A model generated the notes under the pieces. The model made no database searches. It had not been told where the DNA came from and saw only the letters and a program-made list of their open reading frames with translations. Positions 23,104 to 34,900 of a DNA stretch of 64,000 nt are shown here, piece by piece. The position numbers were made by a program, and so were the translations under genes. This stretch comes from Sipunculus nudus (lineage: Eukaryota > Annelida > Sipuncula > Golfingiida > Sipunculidae): positions 61,262,453-61,326,452 of the forward strand of contig CM049311.1 in assembly GCA_026874595.1 (NCBI GenBank), read 5' to 3'. The number at the start of each line of letters is the position of its first letter. The stretch's first letter is position 1.

Positions 23104-24859
23104 TATGTTCAAGGACTAATACCAAGAACCAAGGTTGACATTTGATGATCTGTTAATTCCCAGTCATTTTTTCAGAGTTATTTTCCAATAATCTATAGAC
23201 TGCTATAATTTTTGCCAGTCATTTGACATTGCATCCTTTGAAATTAAAACCATTTATTGAAGTGGCGTACCTAGCGTTTGTGCCTCCTAGACGGTCATAG
23301 AATTAGCCGCCCCTCTTAACAACATTATAAAACTGGAAACATATGCAAAATTATATAAAGTCAATTTTCTTCATTTTAGATGTTTAACAGACAACATTTT
23401 CATCATTTAATTTACTGAAAGGGCATCTTTCGCCCTAGGAGGAATGATACATCCTTATTAATGAAAACCGAAAGATCTCTCTGACGAGTATGTTATTTCG
23501 CAGTTACGGTAAAGGATAATCAATAACCGGAGAAAATACCATTAAAATGTAGGTTTCACATGGTAACGTTATTTTCCGTGTGCTCACGATTTGTGATACA
23601 CTTAAACTAATATATTCTATAAAATATATAAAAAAACTATAAAATTCCAGTTAATAAGTAACTTATAAGAAGATGGCATATCAATGTTGTTCACTGAAAC
23701 TGTTCCACAAATACCAGTAGATAACAATTGGAGGTAGGTCTTGTGGATCAGGTGAACAATTAATAATTATATTAATTTTTATATAAATATTAATCATATT
23801 TTCAGTTTTGAACTCATTAATACTGATACTTGATACGTAGGCCAGGGTGCCTCCTCCTCTGCCACCCTGGAAGTTTATAATAGAAATATTTTACATGCAA
23901 ACACATCTCCCACCTTATAGATAAAATACCTCCTATACAGGTCAGGGTGAATGATTAGGGTTGTTCACTTTAAATAAATGGTCAGGTCATATTAACACCA
24001 GCTTTAATCACCAGTGGTACATACACAGATGTAGCAGCAATTTAGGCAGTCCTTCCGATGTCCAGGGAAGTGCAATAAGTTGTATTTTAACGTCACTATT
24101 GTAAGAACATCGGGAAATACAAAAGAGGCATTTCGGTCTCATCAAAATATGATCTAGGTTTTAAAGTTTAGGTCTTTTTAATATGATGCTATCTTGGTGA
24201 TTTCATGCAGCGTTAGACATTCTTAATACATGACAAAGAAATGGTGCACCCCACACCCTCCCCATGGAAGCTCATTGGTCTTCAAATTGTGTTCCTCCCT
24301 GGTTAATAGCCTCCTAAGAATTTGTGCCAGTGTACGGCCTGATATACATGCTTTTATATGACTGGTCAGAATCCCAATGACGTTCTGACATTGCAAGACC
24401 ACTGATACTTTTATTGTTTCCTCCGAAAACTGCGTCAAAAGACCATACACGAGTCATACCATTGGTTCAATTTTCCAATCAATAATGCATGGAATACTGA
24501 AATGGGGTCAGTACTATAAAACTCTATACATCGGATTAGAGACACGAGAGCTATAAGGAAGATGGAACTTTTTCATGATTTGGGAAACACAACCAAAAAC
24601 CATAAATCCAAACTTTAAAAAAATTTGTACAAATAAATTTGGATTTTTCGGGTGAACTCCTCATGCTACATTTCAATACTATACAAATTTACCTAAATCC
24701 CCCCCCCCCAATGTGCCATCCAGGGTGGACAGGCCCTGCCGTCCCCCACAAGGTTCGCCACAGTTTTAATGAAAATGGGATTTTTAGGTTTAGGAATCAT
24801 GCTGAATCTATTCTGCTTCATAAATATATTCAGCACCTGTGTCAAGCAGACATGGGGCC

Positions 24860-25000
24860 TATTACTGATTTCAATAATAGGGCCTATTACTATTACTTTG
24901 GGTGTTTGCCTATTACTATTAACTATTATTTTCAGTGTTTCACTAAGGTGGCTATTACTATTACTTTACTCCTATTACTATTACTATTAACTGTTACTGG
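24860..25000. repeat. CTATTAC motif array, copy 1
   Basis: At least ten CCTATTAC/CTATTA words within about 140 bp, with none in the flanks. The open frames across it (Leu/Tyr-rich) are artefacts. Confidence 0.7.
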
Positions 25001-26639
25001 TTCAATAAAAATAAGTAAAATACTCAGTGAAAAAAAAATATTTAATCTTGAAATATCTCATATTGACCGCTCATGAGGCCACACAAAATATGTTAACAAC
25101 CACTAAAATAAACAAAAAAATGGTTCATGAATAATTCACAACTAAATGAAGTGTCCATTGCACCTGATGAACATAAGCTGTTGAATCCCCCAGGGGGCAA
25201 CAGTTGGGTACAGACAAAAGCTCCCCTTCAAAAATGTTTAAAGCTTTATTTTAAAGTTTAGATTATTTTTTTATTTAAATGTATGGCTACATTTAAAATT
25301 CTATAAAGTGAAACCTGTTACAGTGCATGAGTAAATATGTGCAGTATAAGAATATTGTATATATGGATAATTAGTGAGTCACTTAATTATTATCAACAAT
25401 ATAAATGTCAACAATAAATACATCATTATTATTATGAATGATATTTCATCAAAATACTGATTATTTGCATTTTCATTCAACTGATTATTAGTATTTTCAT
25501 AACCTTACTAGTCTATTTCATGTAATTATGCGAGGTATACATTAATATTGCATTTGTATATTTACCCAAATATAAAAAATTTTTAGTAATTTTTAATTTT
25601 GAGTAGTTTTGGATGGAGTAATCCAAGGAGGAGAGGGGGCTTTTGTCCTACACCCAGCAACGATCTGGTCTGAAGGTTATTCCTGCAATCCTAAAGACGC
25701 ATACAACAGGGGCTGAAGTAGGCAAGAAGGGCAAGATAAGGGCTTCTCAGGGCTCTTTCAGGGTTTTTTTTTTTTTGCCTACTCATAGATACCTAGTTTA
25801 TTAAGATGCTGCAATAATCAGTGAGCCTTGGTGATGTGCAAACTGTGTCCTTATCATAAGAGTATGGTTTCCCTCATGGTATCAGGATGGGTGAACATGT
25901 TACTATTAATTTTTACCTGTTTCACATAACTAAAAATCCTTTGTAATTCAACAAAATTCAAATTGCAACTGAACGAGTTGCATAAATTACTTTGAAAGAA
26001 ACACTATTTCAGATTACATTTACATTTCATTTTCTGCTTGAAATCAAATGTACTTCAGCATTATAATGGATAAGTCACTCATGTCATCCAGTTTCATTTG
26101 GGAGATGAGTCATGTTTATAAACATAAGGCAAACAAGGTTTCCATGAAGTGTTCCTTTCTGACTAGTGACAATATGATTGCAAGAAATATGCCACACAAA
26201 GGAAATATAGTCACAGTTTGGGTAGGAAATAAAGCCATTAGGAATTGGTCGCACATTTGTGTTTAAAAAATTACAGTTTTAGTCACAATTTTAAGTTGGA
26301 GAATGAATCACCAGGTATGAGTTAACCTTTGGTGTTCTGCCTGACTGGGTTCTGACCCGGCTATCAGTTGCTTAAAGTACACAAACATCAAAGGGCATGG
26401 TTGTACTGTGCTTTGATTGTAAAGAGCTAACAGTATCCAAGGAAAACCACTACAGTGATGTACCAACAATAGTCATCCTGTGCTAGTGTTGTTAGTGTGA
26501 ACATCATGCCCCAGAATAAGCCTGTGCCACCTCTTAATGAGCATGAAAGCATGCAGGTACACCTCAGCTTGGGCCTTATCAGTCTTGCTGCTGATTTGCA
26601 CTCAGACCAACACACTCTTAATTACCCCCAGGCTGGTAA

Positions 26640-26800
26640 TAGTTAAAGTAATAGCTATTAATCTATTACTCATCTGCCTATTACTATTACTATCACTATT
26701 ATTCAACATTTTTGGACTGCCTATTATCTATTATTGCCTATTACTGATGAAAAGTAATTGAATTACTGCCTATTACTATTATCTATTACTATTAAACCAT
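26640..26800. repeat. CTATTAC motif array, copy 2
   Basis: Same word and same orientation as the array about 1.7 kb upstream, ending with GTAATTGAATTACTGCC. Confidence 0.7.
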
Positions 26801-26882
26801 TTCTGGTGTCAAGGGCGAAATGTAATACCATTTAATAGTGTGTGCAAACCCTATGTGTACATAAAGCACAGACATTATTATA

Positions 26883-28007
26883 TCCGCCAAAACAGAGTTT
26901 TGCGGATACTATGTTTTCAGTCGGATGCTGCTGCCGCCGGCTCCGCGTAGGTTTCCAGAGATCTCCTCCGTAACCACTAGGCAGATTTTTTAAATTTGGA
27001 ATTATGATCGGCTCACATGTGAACTACTGCAACCTCATTTTTGGTTGACCTCTGACCTTTCCTCTCTGCCAAGCGTCCACTGATTTGACCAATCAGGCTA
27101 AAAATTTGCACAAATGTAGCCCTTGGATAGCTTTTTAACATACACTAAAATGGTGGCACCACCTGCAACCATTTTTGCACTGCATCCATCTGTTCATCTG
27201 CGTTGGGATAAAATCACTCATATCTCTGCATTGGTTGGACTTATCCACCTGAAATTTTGAAATGTGTATACATCCTGGATAGGGTTCTTGATTTTATAAC
27301 AGGTTGCACCTTAATTTATGTTCAGGCTGCAGAAATACAGGCTTATATCTCAAGACTGGTTTGACATATCCTTTGAAATTTTGCATTTGTATAGATCTCA
27401 CATGGCACTTTATCATACGCAAAACTGGTGGTGCCACCTGCAACCATTTTGGCACAGCGTTCATCTGTTTGTCTGCCTTGGGATAAAATCACTCATATCT
27501 CGGCAGTTGTTTGACTTATGTGCCTAAAATTTTGCATGTTTTTAAATCTTGGATAGCTTTCTCGTTTTTGTGACAGGTGGCACCACCTACATTTATGTTT
27601 ACGCTGCAGACAATAAGGCTCATATCTCAGGACTGGTTTGACATATCCCCCTGAAATTTTGCATGTGTATAGATCTCACAAAGCTCTCAATCAAACAAAA
27701 TTGGAGTTGCCACCTGCCACCATCTTTGCACAGCATCCATCTGTTTGTCTGCTGTGGGATAAAATCACTCATACCTCAGCAGTTGTTTGACTTTTCTGCC
27801 TAAAATTTTGCATATGTATACAATCTGGATAGCTTTCTGGATTTTGTGGTAGGTGGCGCCACCTACATACACATTTCGGTTGCAGACATCCATGCTAACA
27901 TGCAACACACCTCACTCTATTTCCCCTTGCCACTTAATCCATGCCTCACTTCACCTGTCCCACTCAGTGGATACTAGTAGTCGCTTGTAAAACTACCCAT
28001 ATTCTAG
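26883..28007 (+). mobile_element. Nonautonomous Helitron-like element (family B), complete copy
   Basis: The element begins TCCGCCAAAACAG after a host A (26,882). It ends with a hairpin region (GTAGTCGCTTGT near 27,978) and CTAG (28,004-28,007) before a host T (28,008). These are Helitron-type termini: 5'-TC, a 3' hairpin just upstream of CTRR, and A|T insertion without target duplication. The interior consists of diverged units of about 280 bp containing GGTGGC(G/A)CCACC palindromes and a motif resembling AAAATCACTCATATCTC. No Rep/helicase ORF, so it would depend on an autonomous element in trans. It lies between IAP gene 2 and INTS1. Confidence 0.8.
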
Positions 28008-28420
28008 TTAAATCTGTATCTGTATATTTTGCAGTTGCTTCTTACCTATTTTACCAAGGTCCTGGAAAATTAAAATGATACATCCAATGTGGACCAAGCA
28101 TGCTGCTGTAAATAAATGTCAAACCAAAAGGTATATTTGGCATATATGTCTAGAGCCAGCCCTTTAACTCCTGCAAATTTACATACTGCAGTATTGGGAA
28201 TCAGCACATGATATATTCAATGGTGCCTACAAACTAGTGGTGCATTTTCTGGAGCTTTGAAACATCAATGGATTTTAAAGAAAATTTTGTCCATATTCAT
28301 ACATAATTATTTTATTTATGTCCATGTTTCATTTAATACTGCCCATTTGTTATTGAATTCTACCCTGAGTTTATTGCATTTTATTGAATTCTTCTGATAT
28401 ATTCATAATTTATGCTAAGA

Positions 28421-28426
28421 TTTATT
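28421..28426 (-). promoter_or_regulatory. Candidate polyadenylation signal of INTS1
   Basis: AATAAA on the reverse strand about 415 nt past the INTS1 stop; further AATAAA hexamers are at 28,380-28,385 and 28,370-28,375. All lie in a cluster of TTATTGAATTC words. Confidence 0.45.
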
Positions 28427-28840
28427 GAATTCTGCCCCTGTTAAAATTTTTTTTCAGATATCAATTTAAGTCACATATAATGTAATGATAACACACTCAA
28501 GTAATTAATAATACTTTTAATATATACAATATACAGTTTGACCTTTCATATAAATTTTAATACAAACTGTACATTACATACCTCTTATTAAACCAGCCAA
28601 TATTTACTGCTTTTACCTTTGGTTGGTCACAGAAATACAAATCTCCTTTAGCAGGTGCGCCACTGTAACCCCTTACACAATCTCTCATGGGTGGGCCAAA
28701 AACTGCTGAGGGATGCTTCAACTACTTCACAAGATTAGTGGTGAAGCATCATCACTCAGAGTTAACACTGCATGCTTTGCAATTATTTCTGAATATCTGT
28801 CTTCTCATTGAGTCATAAACCACAACTTGTAATGATCTCT

Positions 28841-28956
28841 TTACAAGACCGTCTCAAGGTTCAACCACTGTACTGCCTCTGTTAGGAAAGTCTCGGTCTC
28901 AATCTTGAATTTGACACCAACTTCAAATGCTTTCTGCAGCAGTGTCTGAGCATGCC
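28841..28956 (-). CDS. INTS1: INTS1 last exon with stop
   Basis: Residues 1,088-1,125 of the visible part (GHAQTLLQKAFEVGVKFKIE ... LNLETVL), then TAA at 28,843-28,841. Acceptor TTGGCAG. Confidence 0.93.
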
Positions 28957-31900
28957 CTGCCAAGCAAAGAAAGAAACTGGTTACTTATTAGTTAAAAATC
29001 ATTAAATACAATTTATATTTATACACATTGAGAGATCCTTTTTTATGTCAATCAGCAGATCTGACAGATAATGATAATTTTTATAATATCTATATGATTA
29101 AATAACTATCTGTATATTCAAGTATTATTGCTAATGATGGCAAATGAATATTAAAATATATAATGAATTCATAATGATCTTTTTCAATTTAACACATTAC
29201 TTCATTTTACTGAAACATGTTTTAATCAGCATAATTTATATAATATACATACAATAACAAACCTAAGTGTCATCTTGCATTAATCAAATCACTGTTTGTC
29301 ATTAAAGGCATTATTTAAATCAGCATTACTGATTTTACATCTGAACCTGTACAAATTTGACAATGGCTGTCTATACCTTGGGCAAGCAGAGTAAACTCTG
29401 GCAAATTTCTAAGGGCACTGGTTATAACATCTGGGTCACCACTCTCTAGGCAGTGGAGGAAGGAATCCACAAAATCTTCAGCTGACCTGTAACATGAAAC
29501 AGAGCCTGCAGGACATATTGTAACACATAATATACTTGTACAATTACCTCATTTTTCAAAATGAAAGTTAAAACACTAATATATAAAAACAACATTGCAT
29601 ACTGTAGAATTTTCATCTGACCTAGATCAAATTTTTTTTCAAGCACCAAAAATACATTTGATAAAATCTACAATTTTATTGAAAGAAAATTTAATTTTAC
29701 AGATTATACTCTCATCTACTGTTTTTTTTTTGTACAACATATGTGCATTACATTACTGAGAGTACCACATAAATTAAAATAAATTACAAAAATATGGCTT
29801 TCATAGGCTTTTTCTGTTGACAGCTGAAGAATAATTGGTTTATTTAATGATTTCATTTAAAACCACACAGATAAAATAAACAATATGGTCGCCATACCCT
29901 GGATGCTGACGTATATGCCTTCTCACCAACATGTGGGCTGAATTTCTGATTGTCTCATTTTGGTCACATAAAAGTCGCTGTAGCTCTCCCTGTTACAAAT
30001 TATATACAAATATACATATAATATATATATAAAAAGAGCTGTTGTAATGGGTACTATCAATCTCCTTCTGTATATATTTTAAGTTTTAATGTACCCTGAG
30101 ATTAAGATAAACTAATATTAAATTGATAAATTACTAGTAATGGATCACATATTGACTAGTATATTTAATTCTAGCTGAAACTAAAATTACAAGTCTGTCA
30201 TTATTAAAACACCATCCCTTTAACAGGATTAATTCAAGAGGTCGAAAGTTTATTGTGTTAGTGTAGTTTTACTCTATTGTTTTCATAAAATAATTTCAAA
30301 GTTTCTAAAGGCTGAGGCTGCATTACTTAATCTGGGGTTCAACTTATGTTTATCTGTAAATACTTTTGATAATATTTAGTTGATATGATGAGCCTGCATT
30401 CAGTTCAGCATATTTTTATATTAAACACACTTACCAGAAAATGTGATAAGATGTCAACTTTTCTCTTAGATGTCTCATCCAAATCTCTAAGCACATCAAG
30501 AACATCTGAAATGAATGCAAGTTCCAAAGAACTGATTAAAGATACAATTGATATGCAGCAGGGCCATTTCTAAATATGTCAGTCAAAAAGTTATTTAAAT
30601 GTTTTTTTCTCATTTACCAGATCAGTTTAAACAATTTAAACTAATGTTACATTACAAAGAAATGACAAGAATTTAAACTGTGAAAATACATTTATGATAG
30701 TATCTTAATGTGACAATGAAATATTATTTTCATTATTATGTTCATTATTTATGGTAATATTAAACAAGTGACCCATGGGTCATGACCCTCAGCTGACTAG
30801 GAAGACATTCACAAAAGTAATTTTATAATCTGAATGCCAAATTTTGTAGGTGGGATCCCCACTCAACTATAGCAATTAAAGTTCTTCAAAATCAACAAGA
30901 AGAAAACGTTTCATGAGAATATGTCCAGCCATTCTCATGAAATGTAGCCTTTTTGTATGCAGTCAGCTGAGCTAAAAATGACCATACACATTTTTAAAGG
31001 ACATCCCTGGATGTCAAGAAAGAAGGTCCAATAGTAAATTTTTGTACCCTGTCTGACTGTCTGGGTGTTTTAGGTTACCATGAGCTAATTTCAGGTTTCC
31101 ATGGAGACTGCCCAAGATGTTTTGGCTGGTAGCAGGCAAAAATTGGTCACCATAACCTAATTTCAGGTTTCCAAGGAGACTGCCCAAGACTTCCCTGTAT
31201 ATTACATTCGAACATTCTAGGGCTAGCAGATACAATTTTCTGTGGAGTACTTTCGAGCCCAATAGCTTAGAGGATATAGGTCACAGTGACCTAATATAAG
31301 GTTTCCTAAGAGATTTTTTAGGGACCTCCATGGGTGTAATGTTAAGATTCTAGGCCTAGCTGATTCAATTTGTGCCCCATCTAACTGAGTGGGTGCTCAA
31401 AATCATGTTTTCTGCCTGTAGTCCGCAAAATACAGGTCACTATGACCTAACTTCAAGTTTCAAAGGAGATGGGCCTTGGACCTTCCTGGATGTACAGTTT
31501 CTAAGTTTCTAGGTCTAATGGTTACCATTTGTGCCCTGTTAACAGACAAAGTAACTGAAGTTTATCTGGAGCCTACACAACTGTAACTGTATCCAGGACA
31601 CACACATCTGTTACTATATCTGGGACCTACCCTCTGTTGTTGTTCCCTTTCTGAGTTTGTGGAGGAATGGAGCCAGCTGTGACAGATTCCATGGAGAACT
31701 TGGTCGCGGAGGCTGCATACATGTGGCACTGGTGTCTTTCTCCGTGCTGATGCTTTCTTGTCTTGGGAGGCTAAGAATAGCTAGTAATGTCCTCAGTGTG
31801 GTAAAGTCAGGATACTGTTGACCAAGGGCACTGGAAAAGATTGTGAAACAAATATTAAACAAGCAAACTCAAGAAATTTATTTCCCCCGCTTTCCCCTTC

Positions 31901-34900
31901 AAGTCTGGGATGTTTTTAAAGTCTGTGGTAAGTACAAATAGTTTCAACCATGCTAAAAAAATGGCAGCACCTGGCAATTACTGCAAGAATTCTAGTATTT
32001 TATGTCCACTGCTAGCGATACCTTTTTGGTGATTAGTGAAACTAAATGTGCTGATTCATCATATAAAAAATGAAATATCATATTGCATTATTATCTTGTG
32101 GGACAGACACTCCAAAACCAATCCCACCCAAGGTATGCATAAGAGCAATCACTGACCAAAATTTGAATAAAATTGGATAAAATAAAAGAAAGTTATTGCA
32201 TGGAAATGAAGAAACCTGTCGGAATGACAGACAGACGGACACACAAACAAACACAAATAAATGTCCCCGTTCCTTCCAAGGAAGCAGGGGACAATAAAAT
32301 GATATACACTGCCAGAAATTAGACAACCAGGTTATTAAGATGACAAAGCTGACTGAAATTAGAAAGGCATAAACCTTAATCTAAATAGGAATGGGCCCAA
32401 TTAACATAAAAATATGAGTTACAGAAAGTGAAATATTCAATTAAAACTGGGGTGGGAGATGATAAGTCTTGCCCCATATATACTCACGTAAGAACATTGA
32501 TGTGTTTATGCAGCAGACCACAGGCTCGGCAAGAGTCAGCACTGACAAAATTAGCCACCAGTTTGATAAACTTGGTCACAATGGATGCCAGATGATGGTT
32601 CTGTAAGCCATGTTCCTGTGTATTCAGAAATGGTTCATGTTTCTAGTTTATTTCCAAACAATCAGGGATGGCATATTCATAAATAGGAAAATAACAGGAA
32701 TAAGAAAATAATGAAAGGAGTTACACTACAAATTATGAATTTCAGATCAACTCTTGCTGGAAAGCCCATGGTACAGATATTTTTTAAATCTTTGAATCAA
32801 AAGGTGCACTCCTAAATTTCATAACATGTAAAACATGTGTGTTTTATGATGTAACTGTGCCGTTAAGAGACTGTATATTTAAAATAAGTTTAACAGTAAA
32901 TGTGAGTGTCTACCTATATAGGTAATATTAATACCACTCCCTGAACATTTAAAATAAGAAATATAATTGCCCAAGTATTACATATACAAACCTAAAACAC
33001 AATTACATCAGGGGTTAAATCATATTTACACCACATAAACTGTTTATTGTTTAAACTGTCTGATCATTCTTACTAATTATTGTTAAACATCAATCTGATG
33101 ACTGTAATGACAACAATGACTAAGGCCAAAATAAAAAAAGGTATGGTTCTCAGGCACTTTTTTTCAGAAATCAATGCGGGCGGGCGTTTTTTTTATTTTT
33201 AATTTTTTGGTATGTTTCAATAAAAATGTCAAATGATAAGGGAAAAGCATGGTAATAACAGATTTATTTTGCTAAACAAGTAAAAGTATTACATTACAAA
33301 GGAAAGTGTATGATTTTATCTTCTTGAAAGAAATGTCCGAGTGGCTGCAGCTCAAAATTGATAACTTACTTTGGAAAATCAAAATAAAAATTTTTGATGC
33401 GGGGGTTTAAAATTGATGCGGGTGGTGCCTGAGAACCATACCTTTTATTTTTTTTCGCCTCAGATAAAATCTTGTTGTGTTGAATTCACATCAAATTCTC
33501 CTCAAGTTAAACCTCTAATGTACTGAACCTTCCTGTTTGTCTAATTATCTTTGATAAACAGTGTTTGTACTATACATGAGGGATTCTTACTCTGAGCAGA
33601 TCAAAGTACGACTTGAGTATTTCCTCGAGCGGCTTGGTGTATTCCTCATGGAACAGGTATGGCTGTAGCAGCTCCAGAATGCCCAGCACGTGAGTGTACA
33701 GCAACAGGTGGTTTTTGTTCTTCAGCTGACCAAACACAAACTGGGACCTGCCCTGCAGCAGTGCTGCCACCATTGGCAGCTGCCTGAACCAACAATTTGC
33801 AATGAAAATGAGCTTTCCATTTTAGCACAAAATTTTGTGTTCAAAGTAATCCTCACTCGCTCAAACAGCATGGAAATCAACTTCCACCTTGGGGTGACAA
33901 AAGAATTTTTTTCCCCCATGGATTCGTCATGCACAAAAGTAGAGCAAAGTCTGCACAAGTAATATATTTTCTTTTTTTTAATAATTTTTAGTGTGGTGTA
34001 CCATAATATATTTATGTTTGCTATCAAAAGAGTAAAATATCTTGATTTTTGACTCCATGCAACAATTACCTGCAGAACTTGTGGCCCTTTTTATAGTTCA
34101 TATCACTGGTGCAAGAAACAGAATAACAGAGCCACAGGATCCTGAACTAAAATTTCTTTTAACTGTTGTCTTTTTCTCAATTTCTCAAGTTTCCTATCCC
34201 TTATTTGGGTATTAATACCTTCCAAGTCTAATTCAACTTATTTTTATAAATAATTTTAAGGATTTAGAAGGAACAATTTTATCACTTCTGTTGGTTAATA
34301 ACCCTTGTCATTTAAATAATGGTTTTATGGTTCTAGTACACACCTAAGAACAAGGGCTGGGTAGGATGCAGCGAGCTTCCGACAGGCGATGTTTGCATCA
34401 TACATTCTGTTCTCACACTGCTTGCCTGGGGCTGTATTTCCTAGACTGGTGAAAAGTTGATGGGAAACTGTGTCCAGCTGAAAAAGAAAAAGGTCACAGA
34501 ATAAATTCACTTTACCATAAAGTATTAACATGCAATGTTCTGAGCAACTGGTAAATCTTAAAATTAAACGAGACTTACCATTTAAGTTGAAGTTTGATTG
34601 TAATTTAACTCTCATCTGGATCATTTAAGGGGTCATACGAGATGTGCGTGCACATGCTTGGAGGTAAATTTTTGAAGCCGAGTGTTTACACCTTAAGATG
34701 GGGTGGGTTGTCTTGTAAGGGCTGTGACTGAACCTCATCAGTATCATTACGTTCATCTTAGGCCTGTTTCAATTCTGTCACCACTGGTGTGAAAGTAGAC
34801 AACAGTTCATTAATTTTGCCCATTTGTTCTTTAACTGACTGCAGGTCCTGTTTTACATCATCATACTCAAGTGAACTTTGCCTCTTGTTATGGCTTCTGT

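Larger units (their letters stand above)
23104..26882. other. Intergenic, repeats only
   Basis: No gene recognised. A possible transposon end (AGTGGCGTACCTAGCG) lies near 23,262. CTATTAC arrays are at 24,860-25,000 and 26,640-26,800. An ATTAAA at 23,243 is a candidate polyadenylation signal for IAP gene 2. Confidence 0.5.

Noticed and set aside
24639-25076. 145-codon + frame with Leu/Tyr runs resembling membrane segments
   Set aside because: Its hydrophobic runs are translations of the CTATTAC array; no other support.
33690-33962. + strand frame over an INTS1 exon
   Set aside because: Antisense shadow of the INTS1 exon at 33,591-33,783, running on into the intron.
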